From positions 496,001 to 560,000 of the forward strand of contig CBDICI010000003.1 in NCBI GenBank assembly GCA_965277345.1: a DNA stretch of 64,000 bases. Direction: 5' to 3'. The translations under genes and the position numbers were made by a program. This DNA is from CAIOYC01 sp965277345. GTDB taxonomy: Bacteria; Pseudomonadota; Alphaproteobacteria; Caulobacterales; Caulobacteraceae. This document shows positions 35,551 through 44,469 of the stretch, one piece after another. The notes beneath the pieces are model-generated. The model had not been told where the DNA came from and made no database searches. It saw nothing but the letters and a program-made list of their open reading frames with translations. The first letter of the stretch is position 1. The number at the start of each line of letters is the position of its first letter.

Positions 35551-37362
35551 ATGACCCTGCACCAGACCATCGACCCCAGCGACGTCAGAACCGAAGCGTT
35601 GAGCGGCGCCGAGACCGTCGTGCGCGCCCTGGTGGACAATGGGGTGGAGGTGCTGTTCGGCTATCCCGGCGGGGCGGTGCTGCCCATCTACGACGCCCTG
35701 TTTCACGAACCTGGGCTGACCCACGTGCTGGTGCGCCACGAACAGGGCGCGGCACATGCGGCGGAGGGGTATGCCCGCTCGACCGGCAAGGTCGGCGTGG
35801 TGCTGGTCACCTCCGGCCCCGGCGCCACCAACGCCATCACCGGCATCGTCGACGCCCTGATGGACTCCATCCCTCTGGTGGTGATCACCGGCCAGGTGCC
35901 CACCGCCCTGATCGGCTCCGACGCCTTTCAGGAGTGCGACACGGTGGGCCTGACCCGCTCGGCCACCAAGCACAACGTCCTGGTGCGCGACGTGAACGAT
36001 CTGGCCAGGACACTGCACGAGGCCTTCCGCATCGCCGCCTCTGGCCGGCCAGGGCCGGTGCTGGTCGATATCCCCAAAGACGTACAGCTCGCCCACGCAC
36101 CCTATCGACGGCCGGATGAGGTGCGGTTCGGCCACGCCTATGCGCCGCGGGTCGAGCCCGACCCAGTGCGTATCGCGGAGGCGGTGGCGCTGATCGCGGG
36201 GGCGGAGCGGCCGATCCTCTACACCGGCGGCGGGGTGATCAACGCCGGGCCGGCGGCGGCGACGGCGCTGCGCCGCTTCGCCCATGCTACCGGCATTCCG
36301 GTCACCTCCACCCTCATGGGATTGGGCGCCTACCCCGCCTCCGACCCCGGGTGGCTCGGCATGGTGGGGATGCACGGCGCCTATGAGGCCAACCACGCCA
36401 TGCACGATAGCGACGTGATGATCTGCGTCGGCGCCCGCTTCGACGACCGGGTGACCGGACGGCTGGACGCCTTCGCCCCCGGCGCGCGCAAGATCCATAT
36501 CGACATCGATCCCGCGTCCATCGGCAAGATCGTCCACGCCGACATCGCGCTGATCGCCGACGCCGGACGCGCGCTCGAGGCGATGATCGCGGCGTGGGGC
36601 GCCGAGGGCCGCCGCGACAACGCCGCGCTCGATCCCTGGTGGCGGCGCATCGGCCTGTGGCGGGCGCGGCGGGGCTTCGCCTATGCCCCCTCCGATATCG
36701 TCATCAAGCCGCAGCACGCACTGGAGCGGTTGGCCGAACGGCTGAAGGGTCGCGACGCCTACATCACCACCGAGGTCGGCCAGCACCAGATGTGGGCCGC
36801 CCAGTTTCTGCCCTTCGAGCACCCCAACCGCTGGATGACCTCCGGCGGGCTCGGAACCATGGGCTATGGCCTGCCCGCCGCCATTGGTGTGCAGATGGCG
36901 CATCGGGGCGCCCTGGTGATCGACATCGCCGGCGAGGCCTCGATCCAGATGTGCATCCAGGAGCTGTCGACCGCGGTGCAGTACGCCCTGCCGGTAAAGG
37001 TGATGATCCTCAACAACGAATGGATGGGCATGGTGCGCCAGTGGCAGCAGTTGCTGCACGGTGAGCGCTACAGCCACTCCTACTCCTCCAGCCTGCCGGA
37101 CTTCGTCAAGCTCGCCGAGGCCTACGGGGCGCTGGGCCTGCGCGCCGAAACGCCAGACCAGCTCGACGACGCCATCGCCGCCATGATCGACCACCCCGGC
37201 CCGGTGCTGTTCGACTGCCGCGTGGACAAGACCGAGAACTGCTTCCCCATGATCCCCTCGGGCAGGGCGCACAACGACATGATCCTGGGCGACATGTTCA
37301 AGGGCGATGGGGCCATTGACCTGACCGCCGCCATCGACACGGCGGGGCGGGGGTTGGTCTGA
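35551..37362 (+). CDS. ilvB: Acetolactate synthase large subunit
   Basis: Thiamine-diphosphate enzyme that condenses two pyruvates, or pyruvate and 2-oxobutyrate, in the first step of branched-chain synthesis. The 603-residue product has the N-terminal TPP domain with catalytic Glu in VRHEQGAAHAAEGYA, the FGYPGGAVLP opening, GPGATNAITG, the FAD-binding central domain (GARFDDRVTGRLDAFAP) and the C-terminal TPP motif starting near GEASIQMCIQELSTAVQYA and ending NNEWMGMVRQWQ. ATG 35551 is used. It is first in ilvB-ilvN-ilvC, controlled by the upstream attenuator, and its stop overlaps ilvN (TGATG). Confidence 0.97.
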   Translation: MTLHQTIDPSDVRTEALSGAETVVRALVDNGVEVLFGYPGGAVLPIYDALFHEPGLTHVLVRHEQGAAHAAEGYARSTGKVGVVLVTSGPGATNAITGIVDALMDSIPLVVITGQVPTALIGSDAFQECDTVGLTRSATKHNVLVRDVNDLARTLHEAFRIAASGRPGPVLVDIPKDVQLAHAPYRRPDEVRFGHAYAPRVEPDPVRIAEAVALIAGAERPILYTGGGVINAGPAAATALRRFAHATGIPVTSTLMGLGAYPASDPGWLGMVGMHGAYEANHAMHDSDVMICVGARFDDRVTGRLDAFAPGARKIHIDIDPASIGKIVHADIALIADAGRALEAMIAAWGAEGRRDNAALDPWWRRIGLWRARRGFAYAPSDIVIKPQHALERLAERLKGRDAYITTEVGQHQMWAAQFLPFEHPNRWMTSGGLGTMGYGLPAAIGVQMAHRGALVIDIAGEASIQMCIQELSTAVQYALPVKVMILNNEWMGMVRQWQQLLHGERYSHSYSSSLPDFVKLAEAYGALGLRAETPDQLDDAIAAMIDHPGPVLFDCRVDKTENCFPMIPSGRAHNDMILGDMFKGDGAIDLTAAIDTAGRGLV

Positions 37363-37874
37363 TGGTCCTGCCACAGCGCCAGGAAGCCGAACGCCGCGCC
37401 ACCTTCGCCGCCACGGTGGACAACGAGCCCGGCGTATTGCACCGCGTGGTCGGCATGTTCGCCGCGCGGGGCTACAATATCGAGAGCCTGACTGTGGCGG
37501 AGACGGACCACGCGGCCCACACCTCGCGCATCACCGTGGTCACCCGCGGCGCGCCGCAAATCCTGGCCCAGATCCGCGCCCAGCTGGAGAAGATCATCCA
37601 GGTGCGCGGGGTGGAGGATATCGGGCAGGACACCGGCGGGATCGAGCGGGAGCTGGCCCTGTTCAAGGTGGTGGCGAAGGGCCCCGTCCGCGCCGAGGCG
37701 CTGGCCAGGGCGGAGGCGCTCCAGGCCCGCCTGATCCACGACGCCCCGACCACGCTGTTGTTCGAGCTCACCGGCGAACCCGGCGAGATCGACGCCTTCG
37801 AGACCGTCCTGCGCCCCCTCGGCCTGGTCGAGATGTCGCGCACGGGGGTTCTCTCCATCCACCGCAACGCCTAA
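37362..37874 (+). CDS. ilvN: Acetolactate synthase small (regulatory) subunit
   Basis: Regulatory subunit that activates the catalytic subunit and confers valine feedback inhibition. At 170 residues it has the N-terminal ACT domain (FAATVDNEPGVLHRVVGMFA and GYNIESLTVAETDH) and the C-terminal domain (ELALFKVV and ELTGEPGEIDAFETVLRP) of the IlvH/IlvN family. The ATG overlaps the ilvB stop. The valine-site residues around the N in GYNIES appear conserved. Confidence 0.96.
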   Translation: MVLPQRQEAERRATFAATVDNEPGVLHRVVGMFAARGYNIESLTVAETDHAAHTSRITVVTRGAPQILAQIRAQLEKIIQVRGVEDIGQDTGGIERELALFKVVAKGPVRAEALARAEALQARLIHDAPTTLLFELTGEPGEIDAFETVLRPLGLVEMSRTGVLSIHRNA

Positions 37875-37910
37875 ACACCACCCTCCCCGCCCCTCTCGGA
37901 GCCCCGACCC

Positions 37911-38930
37911 ATGCGCGTCTATTACGATCGCGACGCCGATCTCGCCCGCCTGCTCGACAAGAAGATCGCCGTTGTCGGCTATGGGTCGCAGGGCCACGCC
38001 CATGCGCTGAACCTGCGCGACAGCGGTGTGAAGCATGTGGCGGTGGCGCTCCGCCCCGGCTCGGCCACCGCGAAGAAGGCCGAGGCCGAGGGCCTGACGG
38101 TGATGACCGTGGCCGAAGCCGCCGACTGGGCCGACGTGATCATGATGCTGGCCCCCGACGAGCATCAGGGCGCCATCTATCGCCATGAGATCGCCCCCCA
38201 TATCAAGGACGGCGCGGCCCTGCTGTTCGCCCACGGGCTCAACATCCATTTCGGCCTGGTGGAGCCGAAGGCGTCGGTGGACGTGCTGATGGTGGCGCCC
38301 AAGGGCCCCGGCCACACGGTGCGCAGCGAATATCAGCGCGGCGGCGGCGTGCCCTGCCTGATCGCCGTGCACAACGACGCCACCGGCGGCGCCCTCGACC
38401 TCGGCCTGGCCTACGCCTCGGCCATCGGCGGCGGCCGCTCCGGCGTGATCGAGACCAACTTCCGCGAGGAGTGCGAGACCGACCTGTTCGGCGAACAGGT
38501 GGTGCTGTGCGGCGGCCTGATCGAGTTGATCCGCGCCGGGTTCGAGACCCTGGTGGAGGCCGGATACGCCCCGGAGATGGCCTATTTCGAGTGCCTGCAC
38601 GAGGTGAAGCTGATCGTCGACCTGATCTATGAGGGCGGCATCGCCAACATGAACTATTCCATCTCCAACACGGCGGAGTACGGCGAATACGTCACCGGCC
38701 CGCGGATCATCACCGCCGAGACCAAGGCCGAGATGAAGCGCGTGCTGGAGGACATCCAGTCCGGCCGCTTCGTGCGCGACTTCATGACCGAGAACGCCGT
38801 CGGCCAGCCCAGCTTCAAGGCGACGCGCCGCCGCAACGCCGAACATCCCATCGAAGAGGTGGGCGCGCGCCTGCGCGCCATGATGCCCTGGATCGCCAAG
38901 AACAAGCTGGTGGATCAAGCGAAGAATTGA
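37911..38930 (+). CDS. ilvC: Ketol-acid reductoisomerase (class I)
   Basis: Isomerises and reduces acetolactate or acetohydroxybutyrate with NADPH and magnesium, the second step of valine and isoleucine synthesis. The 339-residue length is the short class I form. The Rossmann motif is VVGYGSQGHAHALNLRDSG; the metal site is in DLFGEQVVLCGGLIELI (Glu/Asp ligands) and ECLHEVKLIVDLIYEGG. It follows ilvN by 36 bases and completes the operon. No clear terminator was seen after it. Confidence 0.97.
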   Translation: MRVYYDRDADLARLLDKKIAVVGYGSQGHAHALNLRDSGVKHVAVALRPGSATAKKAEAEGLTVMTVAEAADWADVIMMLAPDEHQGAIYRHEIAPHIKDGAALLFAHGLNIHFGLVEPKASVDVLMVAPKGPGHTVRSEYQRGGGVPCLIAVHNDATGGALDLGLAYASAIGGGRSGVIETNFREECETDLFGEQVVLCGGLIELIRAGFETLVEAGYAPEMAYFECLHEVKLIVDLIYEGGIANMNYSISNTAEYGEYVTGPRIITAETKAEMKRVLEDIQSGRFVRDFMTENAVGQPSFKATRRRNAEHPIEEVGARLRAMMPWIAKNKLVDQAKN

Positions 38931-38998
38931 GCCTCAAGCTCACGTGTGCGGGGGCGGGCCAGGTCAGGTCGGGCGAACCGGCGCCCCTGAAGTGGTAC

Positions 38999-39022
38999 GT
39001 GTCCCTCTTTGTGTCCCTCTTT
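38999..39022 (+). repeat. Tandem 12-base duplication
   Basis: GTGTCCCTCTTT occurs twice end to end (38999-39010 and 39011-39022), with a third partial copy after it. It lies in the 144-base gap between ilvC and the YciI-like gene. A slippage-type simple repeat; no function evident. Confidence 0.75.
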
Positions 39023-39074
39023 GTCCGCGTGTCCCGCGCCTCGCTTCCCACATCCCGTTTCTGGAGTCTCCCCC

Positions 39075-39392
39075 GTGGCGTTCTTCCTTGTGACGATGAC
39101 CCATCCCGACGGGGACGGCTGGGGCCGCCACGTCGTTCCACACGTCGGCTTTCTTCAGTCGCTGATCGAGGCCGGCAAGGTACGGGCGTCCGGTCCGGTG
39201 ACGGGCCTCGGCAAGCGGGCGGGCTTCATCATCGTGACGGCGGACAGTCGCGAGGAAGTCGAGCATTTGATCGCCCAGGACCCCTTCGCCGTCGAGGGCT
39301 TGATCGACGACCTGACCATCCTCGCATGGGACCCGATGTTTGGCGCCTTCGCCGACGACCCCGCCCGCGAGCCGAAAATGCCGACGGCGTGA
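39075..39392 (+). CDS. YciI-family protein
   Basis: A 105-residue ferredoxin-like-fold protein. The N-terminal FFLVTMTHPDG and HVGFLQSLIEAGKVRASGPV, with the conserved His, then LIAQDPFAVEGLIDDLTI are the YciI pattern. GTG 39075 aligns with the usual family start; no ATG fits better. YciI-like proteins are small putative hydrolases or lyases, and few have known roles. It is not obviously linked to ilvC upstream or the SnoaL-like gene downstream. Confidence 0.86.
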   Translation: MAFFLVTMTHPDGDGWGRHVVPHVGFLQSLIEAGKVRASGPVTGLGKRAGFIIVTADSREEVEHLIAQDPFAVEGLIDDLTILAWDPMFGAFADDPAREPKMPTA

Positions 39393-39580
39393 GGCTGGGG
39401 TGGAAGGCTGGCCCAGTCGCAAACCGTCTTGGACTTGGGGAAATGTCTAGGTTGTCCTTGTTGAAGCTTAGCCGGGGAGCGATCAGGGTGCAGCATGTCG
39501 ATCGCCGCCTGATGTTGACCGGAACGGTCACCGCCGGGCTCGTGCTCGTCGCCACGCACACGTCGGTTGAAGGAGGAACG

Positions 39581-39982
39581 ATGAGTTCGGACACACAGCG
39601 CAACAAAAGGGTGATCTCCGATTTCATCGACGCGGTGTGGAGGAAAGGTGAGCTGGACAAGCTGCCGGGTTTTTGGACCGCGGATTGCATCAACCATGCC
39701 GACCCGAGCCCATCAAACCATGGGCTGCAACCGCTTCGCCACTACCATGAGCAGTTCAGCCAAGCGTTCGCTGCCTTCTCCGATTCGACGATTCAGATCG
39801 AGCAGCAGATCGCGGAAGACGATCGCGTCGTTACACAGATGGTGACGTGGGCGCATCAAAAGGCATCGGGCAGGAATGTTTCGCTCGCCACCATCCGTAT
39901 CGACCGGTTGGCGGGTGGGAAGATCGCCGAACACTGGTCGGTCGCGGACATGGCGGGCCTCATGCAACAGCTCTCTGCCTGA
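39581..39982 (+). CDS. SnoaL-like (NTF2-fold) protein
   Basis: A 133-residue protein of the SnoaL polyketide-cyclase/ester-cyclase fold. Features are NKRVISDFIDAVWRKGELDK, ADCINHADP, the acidic IAEDDRVVTQMVTWAHQ and the closing IDRLAGGKIAEHWSVADM. ATG 39581 has an excellent AAGGAGG site. The same frame is open upstream from ATG 39443 and would add a signal-like segment with RRLMLTGTVTAG, so an exported longer form cannot be excluded. Substrate unknown. The 188 bases upstream hold nothing else recognisable. Confidence 0.8.
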   Translation: MSSDTQRNKRVISDFIDAVWRKGELDKLPGFWTADCINHADPSPSNHGLQPLRHYHEQFSQAFAAFSDSTIQIEQQIAEDDRVVTQMVTWAHQKASGRNVSLATIRIDRLAGGKIAEHWSVADMAGLMQQLSA

Positions 39983-40064
39983 CGCGCCTGCGTTATTTGT
40001 CCGCCGAAACGAAGCAGCGGCGCCGCTGTTTCGGAGGGCCCAATCAGCCGGCGCTCTTTCCCCC

Positions 40065-40877
40065 TCACCCATCCGTCTGAATAATCGGGCCGTCGACGAT
40101 GAGATAGCGGCCGTGCACGGCCGGGTCGGCGAGGTAGGGCTTGATGGCGAAGGCCCCGGCCATCTCCACCTCGGGCATGGGGTCGCCCGTCCAAAACGGG
40201 CCGATCTGGCGCCCGCCGCCCACGGGCTCCAGCGCGAAGCCGCGCACGTGTGAGCCGGCGTTCAACAGGGAGCCGACGCTGTCCAACCCGCCGACGCGGA
40301 AGGCCAGGGGCGCCGCCAGCTCGGCGAAGCTTTCACCGAAGGCGGCGGCGGCCACGGTGCGGTCGCCGAGGCGCGCGATACCGAACCCGATGTGGCTATA
40401 GCCGGGGCGCAGCATGTTGGCGCGGTGGCCGGGGCTGTCGCGCCAGAGCTGCGCCAGTTCCGCGGCGGTGGCGGCCGGGCCGCCCCTGACCTCGACGATA
40501 TTCTCGCCGGCCAGTCCGACGAAGCGGCGCGCCAGCAGCCCGACCCGCTCGACCGACGAGAAGCCTTCGGGCGAGGCGTGCTCGAAATAGCCGCGTGCGA
40601 TCATGTCGGCGGCGTGGGCGCGGGCGGCCTGATCCAGGGCGGCATGGCGCGACAGGGGTCGCAGCCCCTGGCGGCCGCGAAACCCGTTGTGCTCGCCGAG
40701 CAGCAGGTCTTCGCCCGCGGGGATGAACCGGCCGCCGCCCGCATCGCCGAGCCGGCCGCGCAGGCGGTCGAAATAGTCGGCCACGTCGGCATGGCCCCTG
40801 GCCCGCGCCAGTCCCGGGGCGGCCAGGGCCGCGGCGCCCGCGAGCATCAACGCGCGACGGTGGATGGTCCCCAGCAT
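40065..40877 (-). CDS. Secreted CAP/SCP-domain protein
   Basis: A 270-residue exported protein with a signal peptide (residues 1-25, ending GLARAR). The CAP domain spans about 55-175: HNGFRGRQGLRPLSRHAALD, AHAADMIARGYFEHASPEG, the GENI motif, and ELAQLWRDSPGHRANMLRPG followed by HIGFGIA. The cavity His and Glu residues are present. The C-terminal about 90 residues are specific to this branch. Bacterial CAP proteins are of mostly unknown function. ATG 40877 is chosen over the longer frame. It diverges from the acyltransferase gene. Confidence 0.9.
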   Translation of the reverse strand: MLGTIHRRALMLAGAAALAAPGLARARGHADVADYFDRLRGRLGDAGGGRFIPAGEDLLLGEHNGFRGRQGLRPLSRHAALDQAARAHAADMIARGYFEHASPEGFSSVERVGLLARRFVGLAGENIVEVRGGPAATAAELAQLWRDSPGHRANMLRPGYSHIGFGIARLGDRTVAAAAFGESFAELAAPLAFRVGGLDSVGSLLNAGSHVRGFALEPVGGGRQIGPFWTGDPMPEVEMAGAFAIKPYLADPAVHGRYLIVDGPIIQTDG

Positions 40878-41035
40878 GACGTGCCCCACTGATGCGGCGA
40901 CCTTGCGCCCTTTGCGGTTACCGGCAAGTGCACACACCTGCGGCGCGACGCCGCCCCTTAACCGGGCGCTCACCGCTCCCGTGCTAGGCGCGGGTCTTGC
41001 AGCCCTCCGCTCGCCCCACAGGCGAAAGGCCCGCC

Positions 41036-42169
41036 ATGACCCAGGTTGAGACACTCGCGCCGCGTCGCCCCCTGCCGCTGACCCGCGGCGGCCCGCTGGA
41101 CGCCCTGCGCTTCATGGCCGCCTTCTGCATGGTGCTCTACCATTACAGCTTCGAGGCGCCGGTGGAACTGGCGCGGGTGCACCCGATCTGGGGCCGGGGC
41201 TATCTGGCCACCGACTTCTTCCTGATCGTCTCCGGCTATGTGCTCGGCCGCATCTATGGCGAGCGGGTGATGAACGCGCGCATGTCCAACCTCGGTTTCT
41301 TCCAGCGCCGCGCCACCCGGGTGATCCCGGCGCACCTGATCATGCTGGCCGGACTGGTGGCGTTCGTGCTGCTGTCCACCGCCATCGGCTTTGCACCGAC
41401 CCATCCGGAATACTTCCAGTGGTCTCAGCTGCCGAGCGAGGTCCTGCTGGTCACCTCGCTCGGCGTGCCGGGCGGGCGGGGCTGGAACGATCCCACCTGG
41501 TCGCTCTCGGCGCTGCTGGTCTGCTATGCGGCGTTTCCCTTCCTGTGGCGGGCGTTCTCGCGGTTGAAGTCGCCGGTGGTGTCGCTGGTGGCCGGGTTCG
41601 CCGTGCTGGGCGTGGCGGACGTGGCCGCCAACCTGATCCTGCACCGCGACGTGTTCCAGATCCCGCAGGAGATCGGGGCCCTGCGCGCCCTGCCCCTGTT
41701 CATCGCCGGCGCCATGCTGGCCCGCTTTTCCGAGAAGGTGGCCATCGCGCCCTGGATCGCGCGGACGCTGGGCGTCGGTTCGCTGGTGGCCCTCATCGCG
41801 CTGCAGGGCGCGGGTCGCTACGACTTCGTCAGCATCCTGCTCATCGCCGCCCTGGTGATCGCCGCCGGCGCCTGGCCCGTGAAGACGCCCTCCCATGCGT
41901 TGGAGAAGGGGGCGATCATCTCCTTCTCCCTGTTCATCACCAACGAGCCGGTGCGTATCGTGCTGTTCGGCCTGTTCCATGTGATCGAGAAGAAGCTGCA
42001 CGCGGGCGTTCCCCTGCAGTGGGCCTTCTGGTTCGCCGCCCCGGTGGTGGAGATCGCCTTCGCCCTGGCCTTCCACTACGGCGTCGACATGCCGACCCAG
42101 CGCTGGATCAAGCGCCGCCGCAAGACTACGGCAGCGAACAGCCCAGCGTTTGGGGCGGTGGCGGTTTAA
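41036..42169 (+). CDS. Acyltransferase 3 family membrane protein (OafA-like)
   Basis: An inner-membrane O-acyltransferase of 377 residues with about 10 helices. The family hallmark is LDALRFMAAFCMVLYHYSF with the conserved His, then FFLIVSGYVLGRIYG and FQRRATRVIPAHLIMLAG with the R-x10-H-like pattern. Such enzymes acetylate or otherwise acylate O-antigen, exopolysaccharide or membrane lipids from the cytoplasmic side. ATG 41036 follows the CAP gene divergently. Acceptor unknown. Confidence 0.92.
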   Translation: MTQVETLAPRRPLPLTRGGPLDALRFMAAFCMVLYHYSFEAPVELARVHPIWGRGYLATDFFLIVSGYVLGRIYGERVMNARMSNLGFFQRRATRVIPAHLIMLAGLVAFVLLSTAIGFAPTHPEYFQWSQLPSEVLLVTSLGVPGGRGWNDPTWSLSALLVCYAAFPFLWRAFSRLKSPVVSLVAGFAVLGVADVAANLILHRDVFQIPQEIGALRALPLFIAGAMLARFSEKVAIAPWIARTLGVGSLVALIALQGAGRYDFVSILLIAALVIAAGAWPVKTPSHALEKGAIISFSLFITNEPVRIVLFGLFHVIEKKLHAGVPLQWAFWFAAPVVEIAFALAFHYGVDMPTQRWIKRRRKTTAANSPAFGAVAV

Positions 42170-42170
42170 A

Positions 42171-42310
42171 CTCCTCCCCTGCGCAGCGGGGGAGGTGGCG
42201 CGGCGCAGATATGCGCCGTGACGGAGGGGGCTACGCGACGCTGACCGGACAGGGCGCCGCCGCCCCCTCCACCGCTACGCGGTCCCTCTCCCCCTCGATG
42301 AGGGGGAGGA
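42171..42310. repeat. Palindromic intergenic repeat, family A copy 1
   Basis: About 140 bases between the acyltransferase stop and the leuD stop. Outer arms TCCTCCCC (42172-42179) and GGGGAGGA (42303-42310) pair, and inner blocks AGGTGGCG, GACGG, CTCCACCGC and ACGCGGTCC recur in the copy at 50939-51063. It is probably transcribed from both flanking convergent genes as a large hairpin. Confidence 0.8.
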
Positions 42311-42311
42311 A

Positions 42312-42923
42312 TTAGAGTGAAATCCCCGGCATCCAGCTTGGGCGCTTGGCTTCATACGCCGTGATGGCGGCCTCGTGCTGCAGGGTCTGGCCGATGTCGT
42401 CGAGGCCTTCGAGCAGGAAGCGGCGGCGCATCGGGTCGGTGTCGAAGGGGATTTCCTCGCCGTTCGGGCGGATCACCACCTGGCGCCGCAGATCGACGGT
42501 GAGCCGCGCATTGGCGCCCAACGCGGCGTCCGCCATCAACGCATCGCAGACGCCCCGCGGCAGCACCACCGGCAGGATGCCGTTCTTCAGCGCATTGGCG
42601 TGGAAGATATCGGCGAAGGAGGGGGCGATGACGCAGCGGACGCCGAAGTCGAGCAGCGCCCAGGCGGCATGTTCGCGTGAGGAGCCGCAGCCGAAATTCT
42701 CATAGGCGATCAGGATTTCGGCGTTGCGATAGGCCGGCTGGTTCAGCACGAAATCCGGCTTCTCGACGCCATCGGCATCGTAGCGCAGGGCGTCGAACAG
42801 GTGTCGGCCGAGCCCAGAGCGTTTGATCGTCTTCAGGAAGCGGGCCGGGATGAGCTTGTCCGTATCCACATTGGCCGCCGGCAGCGGCGCGGCGACGGCG
42901 GTGAGTGTGGTGAAGGCCTGCAT
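42312..42923 (-). CDS. leuD: 3-isopropylmalate dehydratase small subunit
   Basis: Small subunit of isopropylmalate isomerase in leucine synthesis, 203 residues. The swivel-domain motifs are present: NVDTDKLIPARFLKTIKRSG, ENFGCGSSREHAAWAL and SFADIFHANALKNGILPV. The ATG overlaps the leuC stop (TGATG), so the two subunits are translationally coupled. It is the last gene of leuA-leuC-leuD as laid out here; leuB is not in the window. The stop abuts the family A palindromic repeat. Confidence 0.97.
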   Translation of the reverse strand: MQAFTTLTAVAAPLPAANVDTDKLIPARFLKTIKRSGLGRHLFDALRYDADGVEKPDFVLNQPAYRNAEILIAYENFGCGSSREHAAWALLDFGVRCVIAPSFADIFHANALKNGILPVVLPRGVCDALMADAALGANARLTVDLRRQVVIRPNGEEIPFDTDPMRRRFLLEGLDDIGQTLQHEAAITAYEAKRPSWMPGISL

Positions 42924-44353
42924 CACGCATACTCCGGCTGGCGCACGGGCAACCCGGTGGGCCCGAGCGCGCGCACGTCCGTGATGCGGCCGGTGACCGC
43001 CGCCGCCGCCGCCATGGCGGGGCTCATCAGGTGCGTCCGTCCGCCCGGACCCTGGCGACCCTCGAAGTTGCGGTTGGAGGTGGAGGCGCAGCGCTGGCCG
43101 GGGCTCAGGCGGTCCGGGTTCATGCCGAGGCACATGGAGCAGCCCGCCTCGCGCCACTCGAAGCCCGCCTGCATCAGCACTCGGTCCAGTCCCTCCGCCT
43201 CCGCCTGCGCCTTCACCTGGCCGGAGCCCGGCACCACCAGGGCGCGCACGCCCCGCGCCACCGTGCGGCCCTCGGCGATGCGCGCCACATCGCGGATATC
43301 CTCGATCCGGCCGTTGGTGCACGAGCCGATGAACACCACGTCGATCGGCGTCCCCGCCATCGCCTGGCCGGGGCGCAGCGCCATGTAGTCCAGCGCGCGG
43401 GCTTCGTCGGCGGTGACCGCATGGGGCACGCCGCCGTTGATGGGCGAGCCTTGCTCGGGCGAGGCGCCCCAGGTGACCATGGGGGCCACATCCGCCGCGT
43501 CAATGGCGAGTTCGCGGTCGAACACGGCCCCGGGATCGCTGGGCAGGGTGCGCCACCACGCCATCGCCGCATCGAAATCCGCCCTCTTTGGCGCGAAGGG
43601 GCGGCCCTGCACATAGGCGAAGGTGGCCTCGTCCGGCGCCACCAGCCCGGCCCGGGCGCCGGCCTCGATGGACATGTTGCAGAGCGTCATGCGCCCTGCC
43701 ATGTCCAGCGCCGCCACCGCCGCGCCGGCGTATTCGATCACGCAGCCGGTGGCGCCCGCCGTGCCGATCTCGGCGACGATATGCAGCGCCAGGTCCTTGG
43801 CCGTCACGCCCGTCGACAGCGCGCCACGCACCGTAATGCGCATGGATTTCGGCCTGGACTGGATCAGGGTCTGGGTGGCCAGCACATGCTCCACCTCCGA
43901 GGTGCCGATGCCGAAGGCGAGCGCGCCCAGCGCCCCGTGGGTGGAGGTATGGCTGTCGCCGCAGACGATGGTCATGCCCGGCAGGCTCACCCCCAGCTCC
44001 GGCCCGATCACGTGCACGATGCCCTGGCGCACATCCCCCATGGGGATGTAGGGAACACCGAATTCGGCGACATTGGTCTCCAGGGCGGCGAGCTGGATCA
44101 TGCTGTCGGCCTCGGCGCCCTCCCGCCCAGGCGAGGTCGGCACGTTGTGGTCGGCCACCGCCAGGGTGCAGTCGGGCCGGCGCACGGTGCGGCCGGCGGC
44201 GCGCAGCCCCTCGAACGCCTGCGGGCTGGTCACTTCGTGCACCAGGTGGCGGTCGATGAACAGGATCGCCGCGCCGTCCGGCAACGCCTCCACCACATGG
44301 GCGTCCCACAGCTTGTCGAAGAGGGTTCGGGGGTGGGTCATGACTTTGATCAT
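42923..44353 (-). CDS. leuC: 3-isopropylmalate dehydratase large subunit
   Basis: Aconitase-superfamily subunit of 476 residues that carries the [4Fe-4S] cluster and isomerises 2- to 3-isopropylmalate. Motifs: VCGDSHTSTHGALGALAFGI, FIGSCTNGRIEDIRD (cluster Cys) and CSMCLGMNPDRLSPGQRCAS (two cluster Cys), plus NRNFEGRQG. ATG 44353 has a weak GCGAG site; ATG 44341 is in frame. A 101-base palindromic repeat separates it from leuA. Confidence 0.97.
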   Translation of the reverse strand: MIKVMTHPRTLFDKLWDAHVVEALPDGAAILFIDRHLVHEVTSPQAFEGLRAAGRTVRRPDCTLAVADHNVPTSPGREGAEADSMIQLAALETNVAEFGVPYIPMGDVRQGIVHVIGPELGVSLPGMTIVCGDSHTSTHGALGALAFGIGTSEVEHVLATQTLIQSRPKSMRITVRGALSTGVTAKDLALHIVAEIGTAGATGCVIEYAGAAVAALDMAGRMTLCNMSIEAGARAGLVAPDEATFAYVQGRPFAPKRADFDAAMAWWRTLPSDPGAVFDRELAIDAADVAPMVTWGASPEQGSPINGGVPHAVTADEARALDYMALRPGQAMAGTPIDVVFIGSCTNGRIEDIRDVARIAEGRTVARGVRALVVPGSGQVKAQAEAEGLDRVLMQAGFEWREAGCSMCLGMNPDRLSPGQRCASTSNRNFEGRQGPGGRTHLMSPAMAAAAAVTGRITDVRALGPTGLPVRQPEYA

Positions 44354-44360
44354 CTCGCGT

Positions 44361-44461
44361 TGTCATCCCGGCCGGAGCGGAGCGGAGAGCCGGGACCCCG
44401 AGGCAGGTTCTCGCTGCGCATCGAGGTCCCGGATAATCGCTGCGCGATTTCCGGGATGACA
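44361..44461. repeat. Palindromic repeat, family B, between leuA and leuC
   Basis: Perfect 11-base terminal inverted repeats TGTCATCCCGG (44361-44371) and CCGGGATGACA (44451-44461) bound 101 bases. A nested pair CCGGGACC (44390-44397) and GGTCCCGG (44425-44432) gives a second stem. Sequences of this kind are widely scattered in alphaproteobacterial genomes. Its location inside the leu operon means leuA-leuC mRNA would contain the structure. Confidence 0.85.
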
Positions 44462-44469
44462 GTTTTGAA

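Noticed and set aside
39525..39550. GGAAC upstream of the SnoaL-like gene as a stress promoter
   Set aside because: No CGTT or GGTT at the right spacing, and it lies within the open upstream frame.
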